From NCBI RefSeq assembly GCF_002234675.1, contig NC_019876.2:23107871-23171870 (forward strand): DNA of 64,000 nt, read 5' to 3'. Made by a program: the position numbers and the translations under genes. The notes under the pieces were generated by a model. It was not told the DNA's origin. It made no database searches and worked only from the letters and a program-made list of their open reading frames with translations. The DNA comes from Oryzias latipes. Its lineage: Eukaryota > Chordata > Actinopteri > Beloniformes > Adrianichthyidae. Shown here piece after piece: positions 1-10,730 of this stretch. Within the stretch, counting starts at the first letter, position 1; every line of letters starts with the position of its first letter.

Positions 1-3
1 GAG

Positions 4-535
4 GTGAACTTGCGCTCAAGTCTTCCTCTGGACCTGAGCGCCAGGGTGTCCAGCAGGCCGCTGTACCTGGAGGCCGTGTACGGACACATGGACTGCTTCA
101 AGCTGCTGCTGCAGTTCTGCGCAGACCCCGACTACAACTGCAACAACTTCAGTGCCAACGTCTACCTCCCCACGCTCATCATCAAGAAGTCCACGGGGCG
201 GCCGTGGTGCAGCGGTAGGGTGGTCGACCCATGATCGTAAGATTGCAGGTTCGATTCCCGCCTTGCACGCCCATGAGTCGAAGTGTCCTTGGGCAAGACA
301 CTGAACCCCACCTTGCCTCTGGTGGTAGGCGGGCGCCTGTGTTTGGCAGCTGAGCCGCCACCAGTGTGTGAATGTGTGAGTGAATGTGTGTGTGTGACTG
401 GGTGAATGGGTCTGTGACTGTAAAGCGCTTTGTCCTTGTAGGAAGAAAAGTGGTATATAAGTATACGGCATTTACCATCAAGAAGTCCACCAAGCAGAAC
501 AAAGCCGTGGAGCTACTGCTGCAGGAGCGAGGTGG
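4..535 (+). pseudogene. ASB-like ankyrin-repeat exon, interrupted by a SINE
   Basis: The reading frame from base 4 encodes ankyrin-type sequence (PLYLEAVYGHMDCFKLLLQF, then ADPDYNC) typical of ASB proteins, the substrate adaptors of cullin-5 ubiquitin ligases. The frame runs to base 194, is broken by a SINE (195-475) that brings a stop at 232-234, and resumes after the SINE at 477 in the same coding sense (KKSTKQNKAVELLLQERG) up to a possible donor at GCGAG|GTGGGAAG near 534. The step from CADPDYNCNN to FSANVYLP looks short for the family, so residues may also be missing. The SOCS-box exon lies at 778-905. Seen: frames, SINE and target duplication. Known: ASB architecture is ankyrin repeats plus a C-terminal SOCS box. 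Inferred: non-functional on this haplotype. Which ASB paralogue it is cannot be decided here. Confidence 0.6.
195..475 (+). mobile_element. tRNA-derived SINE with perfect 15-bp target duplication
   Basis: The head has tRNA-like pol III boxes: A-box-like GTGGTGCAGCGGTAGGG near 204 and B-box-like GGTTCGATTCCCG near 248. The body contains the GTGTCCTTGGGCAAGACACT block common in fish SINEs and ends in a TATATAAGTATA-type tail. It is flanked by identical copies of CATCAAGAAGTCCAC at 180-194 and 476-490. The perfect target-site duplication points to a recent insertion in the plus orientation. Confidence 0.85.
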
Positions 536-665
536 GAAGATCTGCTGTGTCTGAAGCCTCAACCTGGTTCTGGTTCTGGAAAGATCTGCTTTTCCTGAAT
601 CCTCAACCTGGTTCTGGAAAGATCTGCTGTGTCTGAAGCCTCAACCTAGTTTTGGTTCTAAAAAC
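536..665 (+). repeat. short degenerate tandem repeat after the ASB-like exon
   Basis: A unit of roughly 45 bp, containing AAGATCTGCTGTGTCTGAAG followed by CCTCAACCTGGTTCTGG, occurs about two and a half times. The first unit overlaps the end of the ankyrin exon, so the array seems to have grown from the exon/intron boundary. No other function is apparent. Confidence 0.55.
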
Positions 666-777
666 TGAGAGTGTAACTTTAGAAGTGTGTGAACCTCAGA
701 AGAAGTTGGTCTCATTTCACCAAAAACGGATCTGAAGGTGCTCAAGGCAATTGTTCACTGTGTTTTGTTTTTATCAG

Positions 778-905
778 AATCTTTCTGTCTTCAGTCCAAA
801 TGACCAGAACCACAGCCTGGCTGTGCGACGGTACCTGAAGAAGATCAACCGGATCCACAGCATCTGCCGGCTGCAGATGCCCACCAGCCTTGTCAGGGTC
901 CGCTC
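778..905 (+). pseudogene. SOCS-box exon remnant of the ASB-like gene
   Basis: After a polypyrimidine tract and TTATCAG acceptor (a second possible acceptor is at 793-794), the frame reads NHSLAVRRYLKKINRIHSIC then RLQMPTSLVR, a SOCS-box-like C-terminus (SL..vRRyL, then a short P..LV motif). The coding match stops at about 900, just where transposon sequence begins, so the last few residues of the protein are gone. The donor of the ankyrin exon (phase 1) does not match this exon in an obvious phase, which fits decay of the locus. Function if intact would be binding of elongin B/C to recruit cullin-5 (family knowledge). The assignment rests on motif shape only. Confidence 0.5.
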
Positions 906-907
906 GG

Positions 908-1975
908 CAGTATCATTATCATTCTATACATTTATACAATTCTATACAATTATCATTCTATACATTTAATGATAGATGTATTCTAACATGGAGACACAGA
1001 ATATAAAAATGAAAATCCAGAAAAATAACTTTAAAGAACTGCTACTAATTTATGCGTCTTTCACTGAGGGAAATAAGTATTTGATCCCCTAGTAAGCATT
1101 AGGAGTTCTGACTCACAGCCCAGTAAAACCCTCCCAATCAACTTGTTACCTGAATTGAACACACCTGTTCTAACTAATCTTAGACATGTTGACCAAAGAA
1201 CTCTCAGGACCTCAGAGACAGGATTAAAGTAACCATTGGCGCAATTGTGAGAAATTTAAGACCCTCAAAAGACCTCTGTTGCGGATTTCCCCGCGTGGGG
1301 CGGCAATGATCATGAGAACAGTGAGAAACCGGCCAGCAACCACGCAGCAGGAGTTAGTGAATTACCTCAAGGTAGCTGGGACCACAGTCCCCATGAAAAC
1401 AGTTAGCAACACTTTAAAATCCTGCAGTGCCCCTAAAGTATCCCTGCTTAAGAAGGCACATGTGAAGGTTTCCCTAAAGTATGCCAGCGATCACCTCAAA
1501 GATGCAGAGAAAGTAAGTGGGAGTAGGTTCTGTGGTCAGGCCGGACAGAAATCCAACTAATCGGCCTAAACTCGACTCTTCATGTGTGGACGAAGTAAAA
1601 TCATGCCTATGATCCCAGGAACACTGTGCCCACCGTCAAACATGAAGGTGGAAACATGTTCTGGGTGTTTCTCTGCCAAGGGCACAGGGCTACTACACCA
1701 CATCAGTGGGAAGATAGGTGGAGCCATGAACCGTGCAGTCCTGAGAGACAAGCTCTTCCCCTCTGTTAGGAAGCTAAAATAGGGCTGTGTCTGGCTCTTC
1801 CAACATGACAATGACCCAAAGAACACAGCAAAGGCAACAAAGAAGTGGCTCCAGAGGAACCATGTTAATGGTGTGGAGTGGCCCAGCAGGTCTACCGGCG
1901 TCCGGACAGCCGACCAACCTTGATGATTTAGAGAGGATCTGCAAATTAGATTGGGCCAGAATTCTCCCTTTTCCT
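908..1975 (+). mobile_element. Tc1/mariner-like transposon, left half with decayed transposase
   Basis: The left inverted repeat (about 925-1092) includes the motif CACTGAGGGAAATAAGTATT at 1058, matched in inverted orientation at about 4795-4825. Downstream, broken frames encode Tc1 transposase pieces: [18 protein letters not shown] (near 1459), [18 protein letters not shown] (near 1664), a QHDNDPKHTA-like stretch near 1800, and [15 protein letters not shown] near 1920. Several frameshifts and stops make it non-autonomous. It is cut at about 1975 by a LINE and continues at 4660. Its left edge abuts the SOCS-box exon. Confidence 0.85.
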
Positions 1976-4660
1976 AACCTTTTCTTCTTCTTTTTTTATT
2001 AACTTGTCCTGTCCAACAACTGGGCAGACAGATGAGAGCTGAAGGCCTCTTATGTTGTACATATTTTACTTTAACAACAGGGGTTATGAATCTTCTGACA
2101 AACCAGAGGTATGTCTGAATAAACCCCTTTTTGGAATCAAGGCCAAACTTTATTCATTGTAATCATATTTGACAATTTTTAGTGTTGTACCTGATGGAAA
2201 AAGAAAGGAGGGATAAGAAAGAGGGATATTAGAGAGGGGGGGATAGGAGGGTGATTATAGGAAGGGGGGTTAAACCATGCAGCAGCATAAAGCAACAAGT
2301 TGCTGGATGGTTATAATCATTACAGTGAGGTTCAGATGTAATACAAGTCTATAAGGGCGGGGCCTGTTCACACATACTCAGATGTTATACCTGTTGGCTC
2401 CACAAATGTCAACATGTACACAATACAAATAATGTTCACACACGCATACTTATGCCGTCAAACCAACTAGTGTGAAATATTTCATTCAATCACGGAAACT
2501 ATTAGCGCCAAAGTGAGCTAACACCTGTGCCCAGGTCAGTTTTTATGTTCTTCTAAAATGAATGATGGAATGTGAAAAGAAGAAGGGAGAGTGCCCAGCC
2601 ACCCCCACACCAAGACGCCCGCAGCAGCAGCAGTGGCAGCCAGAACCCCCCAACACCCACACAGCAGCAGATAGAGAACAACCGCCACCCGGGCCAGGGC
2701 CAGCAGGACCGCCACGTGGGGCCCCGGAGCCCCCGGAGCCAGAGAGCAGGGAGGCATGGGGGCACAGAGAGTCCAAGCTCCAGCCCAACCAGGAGAGCAG
2801 CAATCAAGCCGATTCCAAAATCCCCTCAAGCAGACCCAAGAGTCCCTCTGAACTATAGAGGCATTAGCCTTCTGAGTACCGTGTATAAAGTGTTTTCTAG
2901 TATTTTAAATAATCGGTTATCTGAATACCTAGAAACAAACGAAGTCCTTGTAGAGGAGCAGAATGGATTCAGGAGAAATAGAGCGTGTATTGACAATATT
3001 TATGTTCTGTCCTCGGTGGTGAGAGCTAGACTGCAAGAAAGTAAAAGTACCTTTGTTTGTTTTGTGGATTTAAAAAAAGCTTTTGACACGATAGATAGAG
3101 ATCTTCTTGAATATAAATTACTCATGTATGGTATTAATGGTCAATTTTATAAAGCAATTAAAGCTCTGTACAAGGCTCTATTAGCCTGTGTGCAGGTGAA
3201 TGACCTAAAAACAGGATGGTTTTCCACACCATTTGGAGTTGAACAGGGAGATGTTCTTTCACCAACTCTTTTTTCTATCTATGTCAACGATTTAGCTCAA
3301 GAAATTAAGAAAACTAACTTGGGTATTGATATCAATAATTGGAACTTGAGCATATTACTTTATGCTGATGATATTATTTTGATAGCGGATGAGGAAATAA
3401 AATTACAAGGAATGTTAAATACAATGAATGACTGGTGTAACAAATGGAGACTCACTATCAATGGTGATAAAACACAAATAGTTCATTTTAGAAAACCTTT
3501 AGTACCTCAAAGTAATTTTCTGTTTTATTTTGGTAAAACTACTCTCATGTTTACTGATACTTTTAAATATCTTGGTTTTGTTTTTCATAAAAATATGATG
3601 TTCTCAGAAGGAAAGCAGTTGTTATCAGATTCTGCTGGGAGGGCGCTTGGTGCAGTGATAAATAAGATGAAGGTCTGTCGTGAGTTAAGTTTTGACACGT
3701 TTAGTAAATTGTGCGATGCCATGGTGGCATCTGTGTTATTTTATTCTGCAGGAGTCTGGGGTTATGAAGACACTCCTGAGTGTGATAATGTTCAAAACTG
3801 GGCAATGAGATATTTTCTGGTTGTACACAGGTTCACCGCTAAAGCCGCCATAGAGGGGGACATGGGGTGGGAACCTTGTGTGATCAAACAAAGAGCAGAA
3901 GTTCTCAGATTATGGAACCGGCTGGTGACTTTACCTGCAGAGAGACTTGCACGTAAAATATTTGATCCCTGGTGTAAAGATGTGTTTAACATTCTGTCCT
4001 CTGTGAACCTACAATCATTATTTTTTAATTGTTTGAAATGTAAGATAGATAATGTTAAGGAAACTTTAGTTGGTTATTATGAAAAAGACTGGAAAATGAA
4101 ACTGCTTCAAAAACCAAAATTACGAACTTATTTGCAAATTAAGTACACATTTTCTGCTGAGCCATATGTTATATATAACTTAAAAAGAGGACAAAGATCC
4201 TTATGTGCTCAACTAAGAGCAGGAGTGCTCCCCCTACAGGTGGAAGTAGGGCGCTTTAAAGGCATTCCTGAGGAGGAAAGACTGTGAGGTCTGTGAGCTG
4301 CAAGTGGTGGAGGATGAATTTCGTTTTTTGTTTTATTGTCCTTTGTATGAAAAACAGAGACTTTGTATGTATGAGGTAATAGAAAAGAAATGTCCTGATT
4401 TGTTTTGGTTATCTGAAGACAAAATTTTACGTTGGCTTTTTGAAAATGAAATCTTTTGTTTGGCAAATTTTGTGTCAAAGGCATGGACAATGAGAATGTA
4501 CACTTTGTATTCTGTTAGACTCTGATTAGGGGGATTATTGTATTTTTGGTGATGGGGATGTATCTTTATGTATTGTCTTTCAGTGTCATATAAGCCCGTG
4601 TGGGCTGGGCACATTAGTGCATGACACTTAAATAAATCAAATCAATCAATCAATCAGTAG
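1976..4660 (+). mobile_element. Non-LTR retrotransposon (LINE) inserted in the Tc1 element
   Basis: The insertion starts near 1976 with a head (AACTTGTCCTGTCCAAC, GGGCAGACAGATGAGAGC) that recurs at about 12420 and more divergently at 34100, and ends in an (ATCA)n-type tail at about 4640. A long frame at 2572-4287 (571 codons) begins with about 80 Gln/Pro-rich residues and passes directly into a reverse transcriptase: NYRGISLLSTVYKVF, VDLKKAFDTID, EQGDVLSPTLFSIYVNDL, and the catalytic YADDI near 3363. No apurinic endonuclease domain is present, so an internal deletion probably joined the head to the RT. At 4287 a frameshift separates the C-terminal cysteine-rich part (CELQVVEDEF and YCPLY continue in another frame to about 4525). 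The copy is dead, but the RT core is remarkably open. Confidence 0.85.
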
Positions 4661-4906
4661 GTCCTTCCCCCAAGGTACATTTCAGGCTGAACCCCCCCCA
4701 TCACTGATGTATGCTAACCTTAACTGCAACAAACGTTTGACGGCAGTGCTTGCAAACAAAGGAATTGCCACAAAGTATTAAGTGCTTTTGGATTGAGGGA
4801 TGAAATACTTATTTCCCTCAGTGAAATACAGATACATTTTAATAAATTCTTTAAAGTTATTTTCTGGATTTTTATTTTGATATTCTGTCTCTCCATGTTA
4901 GAATAC
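4661..4906 (+). mobile_element. Tc1-like transposon, right portion (inner part of right inverted repeat)
   Basis: After the LINE tail, sequence typical of a Tc1 right end resumes (CACAAAGTATTAAG, then GGGATGAAATACTTATTTCC at about 4797). Bases 4797-4906 are the inverted complement of about 975-1092. The repeat is interrupted at 4906 by an L2-type LINE and continues at 6226. Confidence 0.8.
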
Positions 4907-5703
4907 GGCTCAATCAGGACAAGACTGAAGTCTTGGTTATCGGTTCTGAAGCTGAGAGAGATGGGTCCAATTTTATCTGTCAACCCACTTTATGAAAATA
5001 TGTGATACAGTAAGGAACCTTGGTGTGATTTTAGAGGCAGATCTTAGCTTTGAAAAACATGTCAATCAAGTAACCAAGACTGCATTTTACCATCTCAGAA
5101 ATATCGCCCGAGTGAGACCCTTTCTCTCTGGAGCCAGTGCTGAAATCTTAATCCATGCTTTTATTACATCAAGGATAGATTATTGTAATGCCCTCCTTTC
5201 TGGTGTAAAGAAAACCACTATCAATCGCGTGCAGCTAGTCCAGAACTCTGCTGCATGCCTTTTAACGAGAACCAGGAAGAGGGAGCACATTACACCAATG
5301 TTAAAATCTTTGCACTGGCTCCCCGTCAGCTTCAGGGTTGATTTCAAAATTCTTTTACTAGTTTTTAGGTGTGTCCATGGTCTTAGTCCTTCTTTTATAT
5401 CAGACTTGCTTTTATCGTATGAACCACCTAGAGTCCTTAGGTCCTCAGGTGCAGGCTTGCTGAAGGTCCCCATGGTCAGGACAAAAAACCACGGAGAGGC
5501 CTCATTTAGATACTACGGGCCTCGTCTGTGGAATAGTCTGCCTGAGGATGTGAGGGCCTCATCCAATGTGGAAGTTTTTAAAAAGAAATTAAAGACACAC
5601 CTTTTTAAATTAGCTTTCAATTAGATTTTATGTCTTTTTATGTTTTATGATGTTTTAATACATAATTTTAACATTTTACTTGTTTAATCTATATATGTAT
5701 ATG

Positions 5704-5734
<31 letters not shown>

Positions 5735-6225
5735 TTATTTTTTTACTTTTATATTTTATGATATTTTATCATAAATATTTATTCTTCAATCTTTTTATGT
5801 TTTATGATGTTTTATCACATCATTTTATTTGATTAATCTAGAATTTTTATTCTTGTATTTTATGACATTTTATCATATACAAATCTGTTTAAATCTAGAA
5901 TTTTACTTGTATACTTTTTATGATATTTTAACACATTTATTTTATTAGACTGTTTACGAGTGTTTTCTCACCCTTGGCTGGGGTGTTTGGGTTTTATACT
6001 GACCAATAGGAGGACAGGGCAGACGGCGCTTTCTGGTTTCTCTGGTTCATCTTTATTTATTTTATTTTTTTCCACTGGTGTTTGTCTTTGTGTATTTTAT
6101 TGTGTGGGGTTTATTTAATGTACCTTATTGTATTTTATTGCATTTGATTTTGTTTTTATGTACAGCACCTTGAGCTGTCTTTGCTGTCATGAAAGGTGCT
6201 ATATAAATAAAATCAATTTGAATTT
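4907..6225 (+). mobile_element. L2-type LINE 3' fragment nested in the Tc1 right end
   Basis: From 4907 the translation is the C-terminal part of an L2-like reverse transcriptase: RNLGVILEADLSFEKHVNQV, then HAFITSRIDYCNALLSG, HWLPVSFRVDFKILLL and YYGPRLWNSLPEDVR, with stop at 5622-5624. An A/T-rich 3' UTR follows and ends in GGTGCTATATAAATAAA near 6195, the usual end of this family. Flanks carry a 6-bp duplication GAATAC (4901-4906 and 6226-6231). The copy is 5'-truncated. Confidence 0.85.
5692..5741 (+). repeat. (TA)n microsatellite in the L2 3' UTR
   Basis: An imperfect alternating T/A tract with occasional GTA units lies in the LINE 3' untranslated region. No function inferred. Confidence 0.8.
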
Positions 6226-6326
6226 GAATACATCTACCATTAAAAGTATGGAATGGTCATTTCTTTATTAGTGGACAAAGCAACTAAATAAGCAAGGGAT
6301 AAAATACTTTTTACTTTCACTGTACG
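6226..6326 (+). mobile_element. Tc1-like transposon, outer part of right inverted repeat
   Basis: The sequence ACATCTACCATTAAAAGTAT at 6230 is the inverted complement of about 938-970, and the end GGGATAAAATACTTTTTACT (about 6296) is a second direct-repeat-like copy of the inner GGGATGAAATACTTATTTCC. The right arm therefore has an outer and an inner repeat, like the IR/DR architecture of Sleeping-Beauty-type Tc1 elements. The equivalent outer repeat is missing on the left. Confidence 0.7.
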
Positions 6327-6353
6327 TACACGACACATATGTGTGTGTGTATA

Positions 6354-7558
6354 TGTTAGGGGGGTGGTTGATGGTGAAAGGCAGTAAGAAGTTTGGAGAT
6401 GATGGGATGAAAAGATGAAATTGAAATATTGCAGATTAGAGGGATGATCTGGGTGAGAACACACGAGCCACCAAAGAGGAACGGGGTATTTTTGGCCACA
6501 AAAACAGTTTATTAATCTTAAAACCTGACTGGCCAATGAGATGATAAAAACTAAAATACATAAAACCGCTCTAAAAAGTATAAAATACAATAAGATGCAG
6601 AAACAGGGTAAAAACGACTAAAAAGCAATACTAAAAGTCCGGGGGACAGTCGACAAAAGCAGCTTTGGGAGACAGCAGATCCGGAATCCAGGGGACGTCC
6701 TCCACCCGCCAGACTGCACCCATGATGTCCTTCCTCCATGATCAGGGAAGTCCTCGGGTCACACGCACCAGGACCTGCAGGCAAACACATCTGCCAGCAC
6801 CAGAAGCAACCACGGTTGCCTTAGGCCATCCTGAGGAGTGTGGCTACGCTTTCCCATACTCACAGGCCAGGCAGAGTTCCCCTCTGCCTCTGCGCGTTTT
6901 CAGCCTCACACACTCCTCCCCGTGTCATGTCGCTTCTGGCTGGCCTTCCGGCGCGCTGGGACTCCTGCATGGAAACACACAAGCGGCAGCACCAAAGGTA
7001 CTCCAACATCCAGGTTGGACCCAGCCTTCTTGTGTGTTTCTACCAGTCTGCTAAGTCACGTCGGGATACTTACAACACCGGCAGGGTCCCTGCCCTGCCC
7101 CTGCGTGTTGACGGCATGGCAGAACTGGCGGTCCCAGCGGTCCAATTGCCCCCGGTGCGTGCGCCCTCCTCACTCCATTGGTGCATCTGATGAGTGGTCT
7201 GGCGGTCCAAATGCGTCCCCTGTGCATAGAGGCCCGGTGGTTCCCGGCGTGTATGCCATGCTCCCAGGGTGCGCAGAACCAAGCGCCCCTGGGGTGTGCG
7301 CCCTCCTGGCCAGGCAGGAACTTTTCCCAGAGTCCACTACATTCTGGAGCCCCCGTCTGCTTCTCTGCTCCACTCCTATATAGTCTCTCAATTAAGAGCA
7401 GGTGCTTCTAATTAAGGGGCGTGTCCACATGCAGCATGCAAGGGGTGTAAAAACACAACAAACATGCAAAAACCATCCAATCATGCAATTAGTTTGTCCC
7501 ACCTGCTCACATATACACCATGTTTGGTGATTGCTGTGATGTTGGCGGTCCGGAGACA
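6354..7558 (-). mobile_element. Possible solo LTR
   Basis: Read on the minus strand, the block begins TGTCTCCGG and ends CCCCTAACA, has a TATA-like CTATATAGG (about 7376-7384) followed by a G/C-rich leader, and a polyadenylation signal AATAAA inside ATTAATAAACTG (about 6508). TG/CA ends plus promoter and poly(A) signal in about 1.2 kb fit an LTR. I could not find a clean target duplication and there is no coding sequence, so it could be another kind of repeat. Confidence 0.35.
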
Positions 7559-8243
7559 TGTTGTATCCTCCCCCCACGCTAAATGAGATCAAAGCTGATG
7601 TTCTGGTGTTCTGGTCGGCATCTCATCTAGTTCTTTGGAAATGTTTAAGTGATCAGCGTTAGAGAAAACTTCACATGAAAGAAGTCTGTGGAGTCCGTCT
7701 GAAGCTTTCCTTGACGATGATCTTCTCTTTCTGGAAGTCTGATGTTCAGAGGAGTGTTTGTGTGTGTGTGTGTGTGTGGGGGGGATCCAAAGAGGTTTTC
7801 TATTAACCTGGAGGGTCAGAGGACTGTTTGTGGATTTATGGAAACTTCCCATTGTGAACTGAGTGGCGGGTCATGTGACCACAAACCCCCCAGACTTTTC
7901 TTTGGATAACTTTTTTGAATCGTCTCTATCTTTCTGAAGCTGATGAACAGACTACTTTAGCGTTTTATTATTTCTCATGGAAGTTTTGTAGTTCTTCTCT
8001 CTACATGTAAAGTTGGAGGAGTTTATTTTTCATGTTCAGTCCCCCCCCCCTTCATACACACGTTCCTTCCCGTAATGGGGGGTTTGCTTAATGTCGATGG
8101 CCTCTCTTATCAGAATGTCAACAGTTGTCACAGATGCAGCATGAACTTTACTCACATCCACCCGAGCGGTCAGTGAAGCTGGACTTCTGGGAGCAAACAG
8201 TCTTAGCTGCTGCATCTCCTACTACTCTGGGACTTTTCTAAGG
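7559..8243. other. Intergenic sequence upstream of the uncharacterised gene
   Basis: No coding sequence is seen. It contains a short (TG)n tract ending in a G run at about 7757-7785 and a C run near 8040. It probably includes the promoter and 5' untranslated region of the gene starting at 8244, but no TATA box or other element is convincing. Confidence 0.4.
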
Positions 8244-10730
8244 ATGGGGGACACCGTGTCTTTGTCTGCAGACCAGCGGCAGCAGGAACTGAACCTGTAC
8301 GCCAATGCACTCTTTACTTCAGCCGAATGGAAAGGCTTTGACATCGACCAGTAAGTTTAACCGGTCCAAAGACCTTCTCCGGTTCTGTTGTTGTGGATTT
8401 GAAGGTGTGGATTTCCCGCAGGTCTCTGCAGAAATTCTCAGGATTGGGTGCAACAGCGCAGCTGAACGCCTACAGAGACTACATCATACAGGGACAAGAC
8501 CTGATCTACATTGGGAACACCCTGGAGAAGCTGGGGTCTACTCTGGGCGGACTCACCCCCATCGCGAACGCCCTGGGGCCAGTGGCGCTCTGCATTTCTA
8601 TGTTACTGGAGATAATCGGCGTGTCCCTGGGCAAGAACGCCATGGGCACGGCTCAAATGCTGCGGCGGGTCTTTGCAGAGGAGAAGGCCAGTGAGGTGAG
8701 GAGATCAGCAGGACCGAGACGACCAAGAAAGACATAGATGCTCTGAAAAGTACTGAAACTTTACCCTCAAACTCTCTTTTGTTGTGTTCAGGTACGAGAT
8801 CTGATGGACGACTACTTAAAACGTCTGCAGATAACCCTGAGGAACCCAAGGCTTCAGCTGGACGACACCCGCCGCCTGGAGGCGGAACTGAGTACTCAGC
8901 TGACACGGTTGCAGGTTCAAATCTATAAAACTGAACTTAGAGCTGAAGTCCTTCAGGAAAGAAAGAGAGATGATCTGATGACAAACAGATCAGTTTTCAC
9001 ATTCATTTTTCCAAGAGAGACGAAGTTTACTCTGTCATAAATCGACTTTGATTAAGCCAACATGTGAAGAACAAGTGATATTAACAGGTGACAACATACA
9101 AGTGTCAACAGCAAGGTAACAACAGACAGATGTCCATAGACAGGTGACGACAGACAGGTGACAACATACAGGTGATGATAGACATGTGACAAGAGACATG
9201 TGAAAACAGAAAGGTGACGATGGACAGGTGACGACATACAGGTGACCATAGACAGGTGACAACAGACGGCTGACCATAGACAGATGACCATAGACTGATG
9301 ACACTAAACAGGTGACAATAAGCAGGTGAAAGAAGAAAGGTGATGATAGACAGGGAACAACCGACAGGTGACCATAGACAGGTGACAACAGACAGGTGGC
9401 GATAGACAGGTGAAGATCACCAGATGACAATAGACAAGTGAGGATAGAAAAGTGACAACAGACAGGTGGCGATAGACAGGTGAAGATAGACAGATGACGA
9501 TAGACAAGTGAGGATAGAAAAGTGACAACAGACAGGTGACCATAGACAGGTGACGATAACCAAGTAACAACACACAGGTGACCATAGACAGGTGACATAA
9601 AACAGACAGCTGACGATAGAGAGATGACCATAGACAGTGGATAACAGACAGGTGACAAAAAAAAAAAGTGATGATAAAGAGGTGATCATAGACAGGTGAC
9701 GACGGACAAGTCATGACAGACAGTTGACAACAGAGAGGTGATTACAGACAGATGACAATAAACAGGTGACCACAGACAGGTGATAGACAGTTGAAGATAA
9801 ACAAGTGAAGACAGACAAGTCATGACAGACAGGTGACAACAGACAGGTTAAGACATACAGGTGACCACAGACAGGTGAGGATAAACAGATGACCACAGAC
9901 AAGTCATGACAGACAGCTGACAACAGACAGGTGATAACAGTCATCTGATGATAGACAGCTGGCCATAGACAGGTGACCATAGACAGGTGACAACAGACAG
10001 GTGAAGATAGACGTGATGACAGACAGGTCACAACAGAAAGTTGACAACAGACAGGTGACGACAGACAGATGACCAAAGACAGCTGACACTACACAGGTAA
10101 AGATAGACAGGTGATGATAAACAGGTGACCACAGACAGGTGATGATAGACAGGTGACCACAGACAGGTCAGGACAGACAGGTGACAACAGACAGGGGGGA
10201 TAGACAGGTGATACTAAACAGGTGTACTGCAGTCTCTTCAGGTGAGACTTGTGTGTTCTTTGTTTCAGAACTCCATGGTATTTGACGGACACATGAGCAC
10301 TCGCTTCCTGAAGCAGTGGGTGAACGGAGCCGCCTTCCACACACAGATGCTAATCCACGAGGCTCGTCTGGAAGGGTCGGCGGGAGTCAAGGCCACTCTT
10401 GCAGCTGCCGTTTACCATCAACAAATGAACTTCCTGTTGGAGAAATACAAGGCCTACCTACAGACGGTGGCCTCGGTCCACGGTGACGCATTCTCTGCCT
10501 ATCAGTACATGGACAGAATATGTTCAGTGGAATACGGAGAAGGTCCATATGGAAAAAGACAGATCCAGATTTTCAATGCCAAGGAGAAGTACTGCTTTAA
10601 GACCCCAGAGTTCATAGAGACGCTGTTTCAAAGACCAGAGATCGCTTGGGCTAAGACCTACTTCTCTGACCTGCAAGCAAATATTCCATTTCTGGTCAAA
10701 CTACGAAATAACTTTGTCATCATCAATTGA
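8244..10730 (+). CDS. Uncharacterised 321-residue protein, four coding exons
   Basis: I do not recognise this gene. Four exons join with consistent phases: 8244-8350 (ATG in GAGGATGGGGGAC-like context, ends CCA|GTAAGT), 8422-8695, 8792-8914 and 10269-10730 (stop TGA 10728-10730), giving 966 nt. All introns are GT-AG. The protein starts MGDTVSLSADQRQQEL and has no signal peptide. Residues about 68-106 form a glycine-rich hydrophobic stretch (LGSTLGGLTPIANALGPVAL followed by CISMLLEIIGVSLG) flanked by amphipathic, charged, probably helical segments (LMDDYLKRLQITLRNPRLQL, then RRLEAELSTQLTRLQ). Exon 4 is globular-looking with an aromatic-rich end. The layout of helices around one hydrophobic hairpin recalls apolipoprotein-L-like or alpha-helical membrane-inserting proteins, but that is shape only. 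No frame disruption is seen, so the gene is probably active. Confidence 0.75.
9062..10228 (+). repeat. 14-bp minisatellite filling intron 3
   Basis: About 80 degenerate copies of GACAGGTGACNAYA run through most of the intron between exons 3 and 4 of the preceding gene. Nearly every unit carries CAGGTG, an E-box of the ZEB/SNAI type, and AGGTGA, which resembles a splice donor. Because 14 is not a multiple of 3, all frames cycle, producing long spurious minus-strand frames. Variants (CATGTG, CAGATGA, CAGCTGA) are interspersed. Confidence 0.9.

Noticed and set aside
195-260. Possible tRNA gene
   Set aside because: The A- and B-box-like sequences belong to a SINE head; there is no foldable full tRNA and the insertion has a target duplication.
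2536-2829. Three overlapping minus-strand Leu/Gly/Cys-rich frames
   Set aside because: Antisense to the Gln/Pro-rich LINE leader; composition artefact.
9035-10340. Long minus-strand frames rich in Ser, Val, Cys, His and Leu
   Set aside because: They are translations of the 14-bp minisatellite cycling through frames, not a gene.
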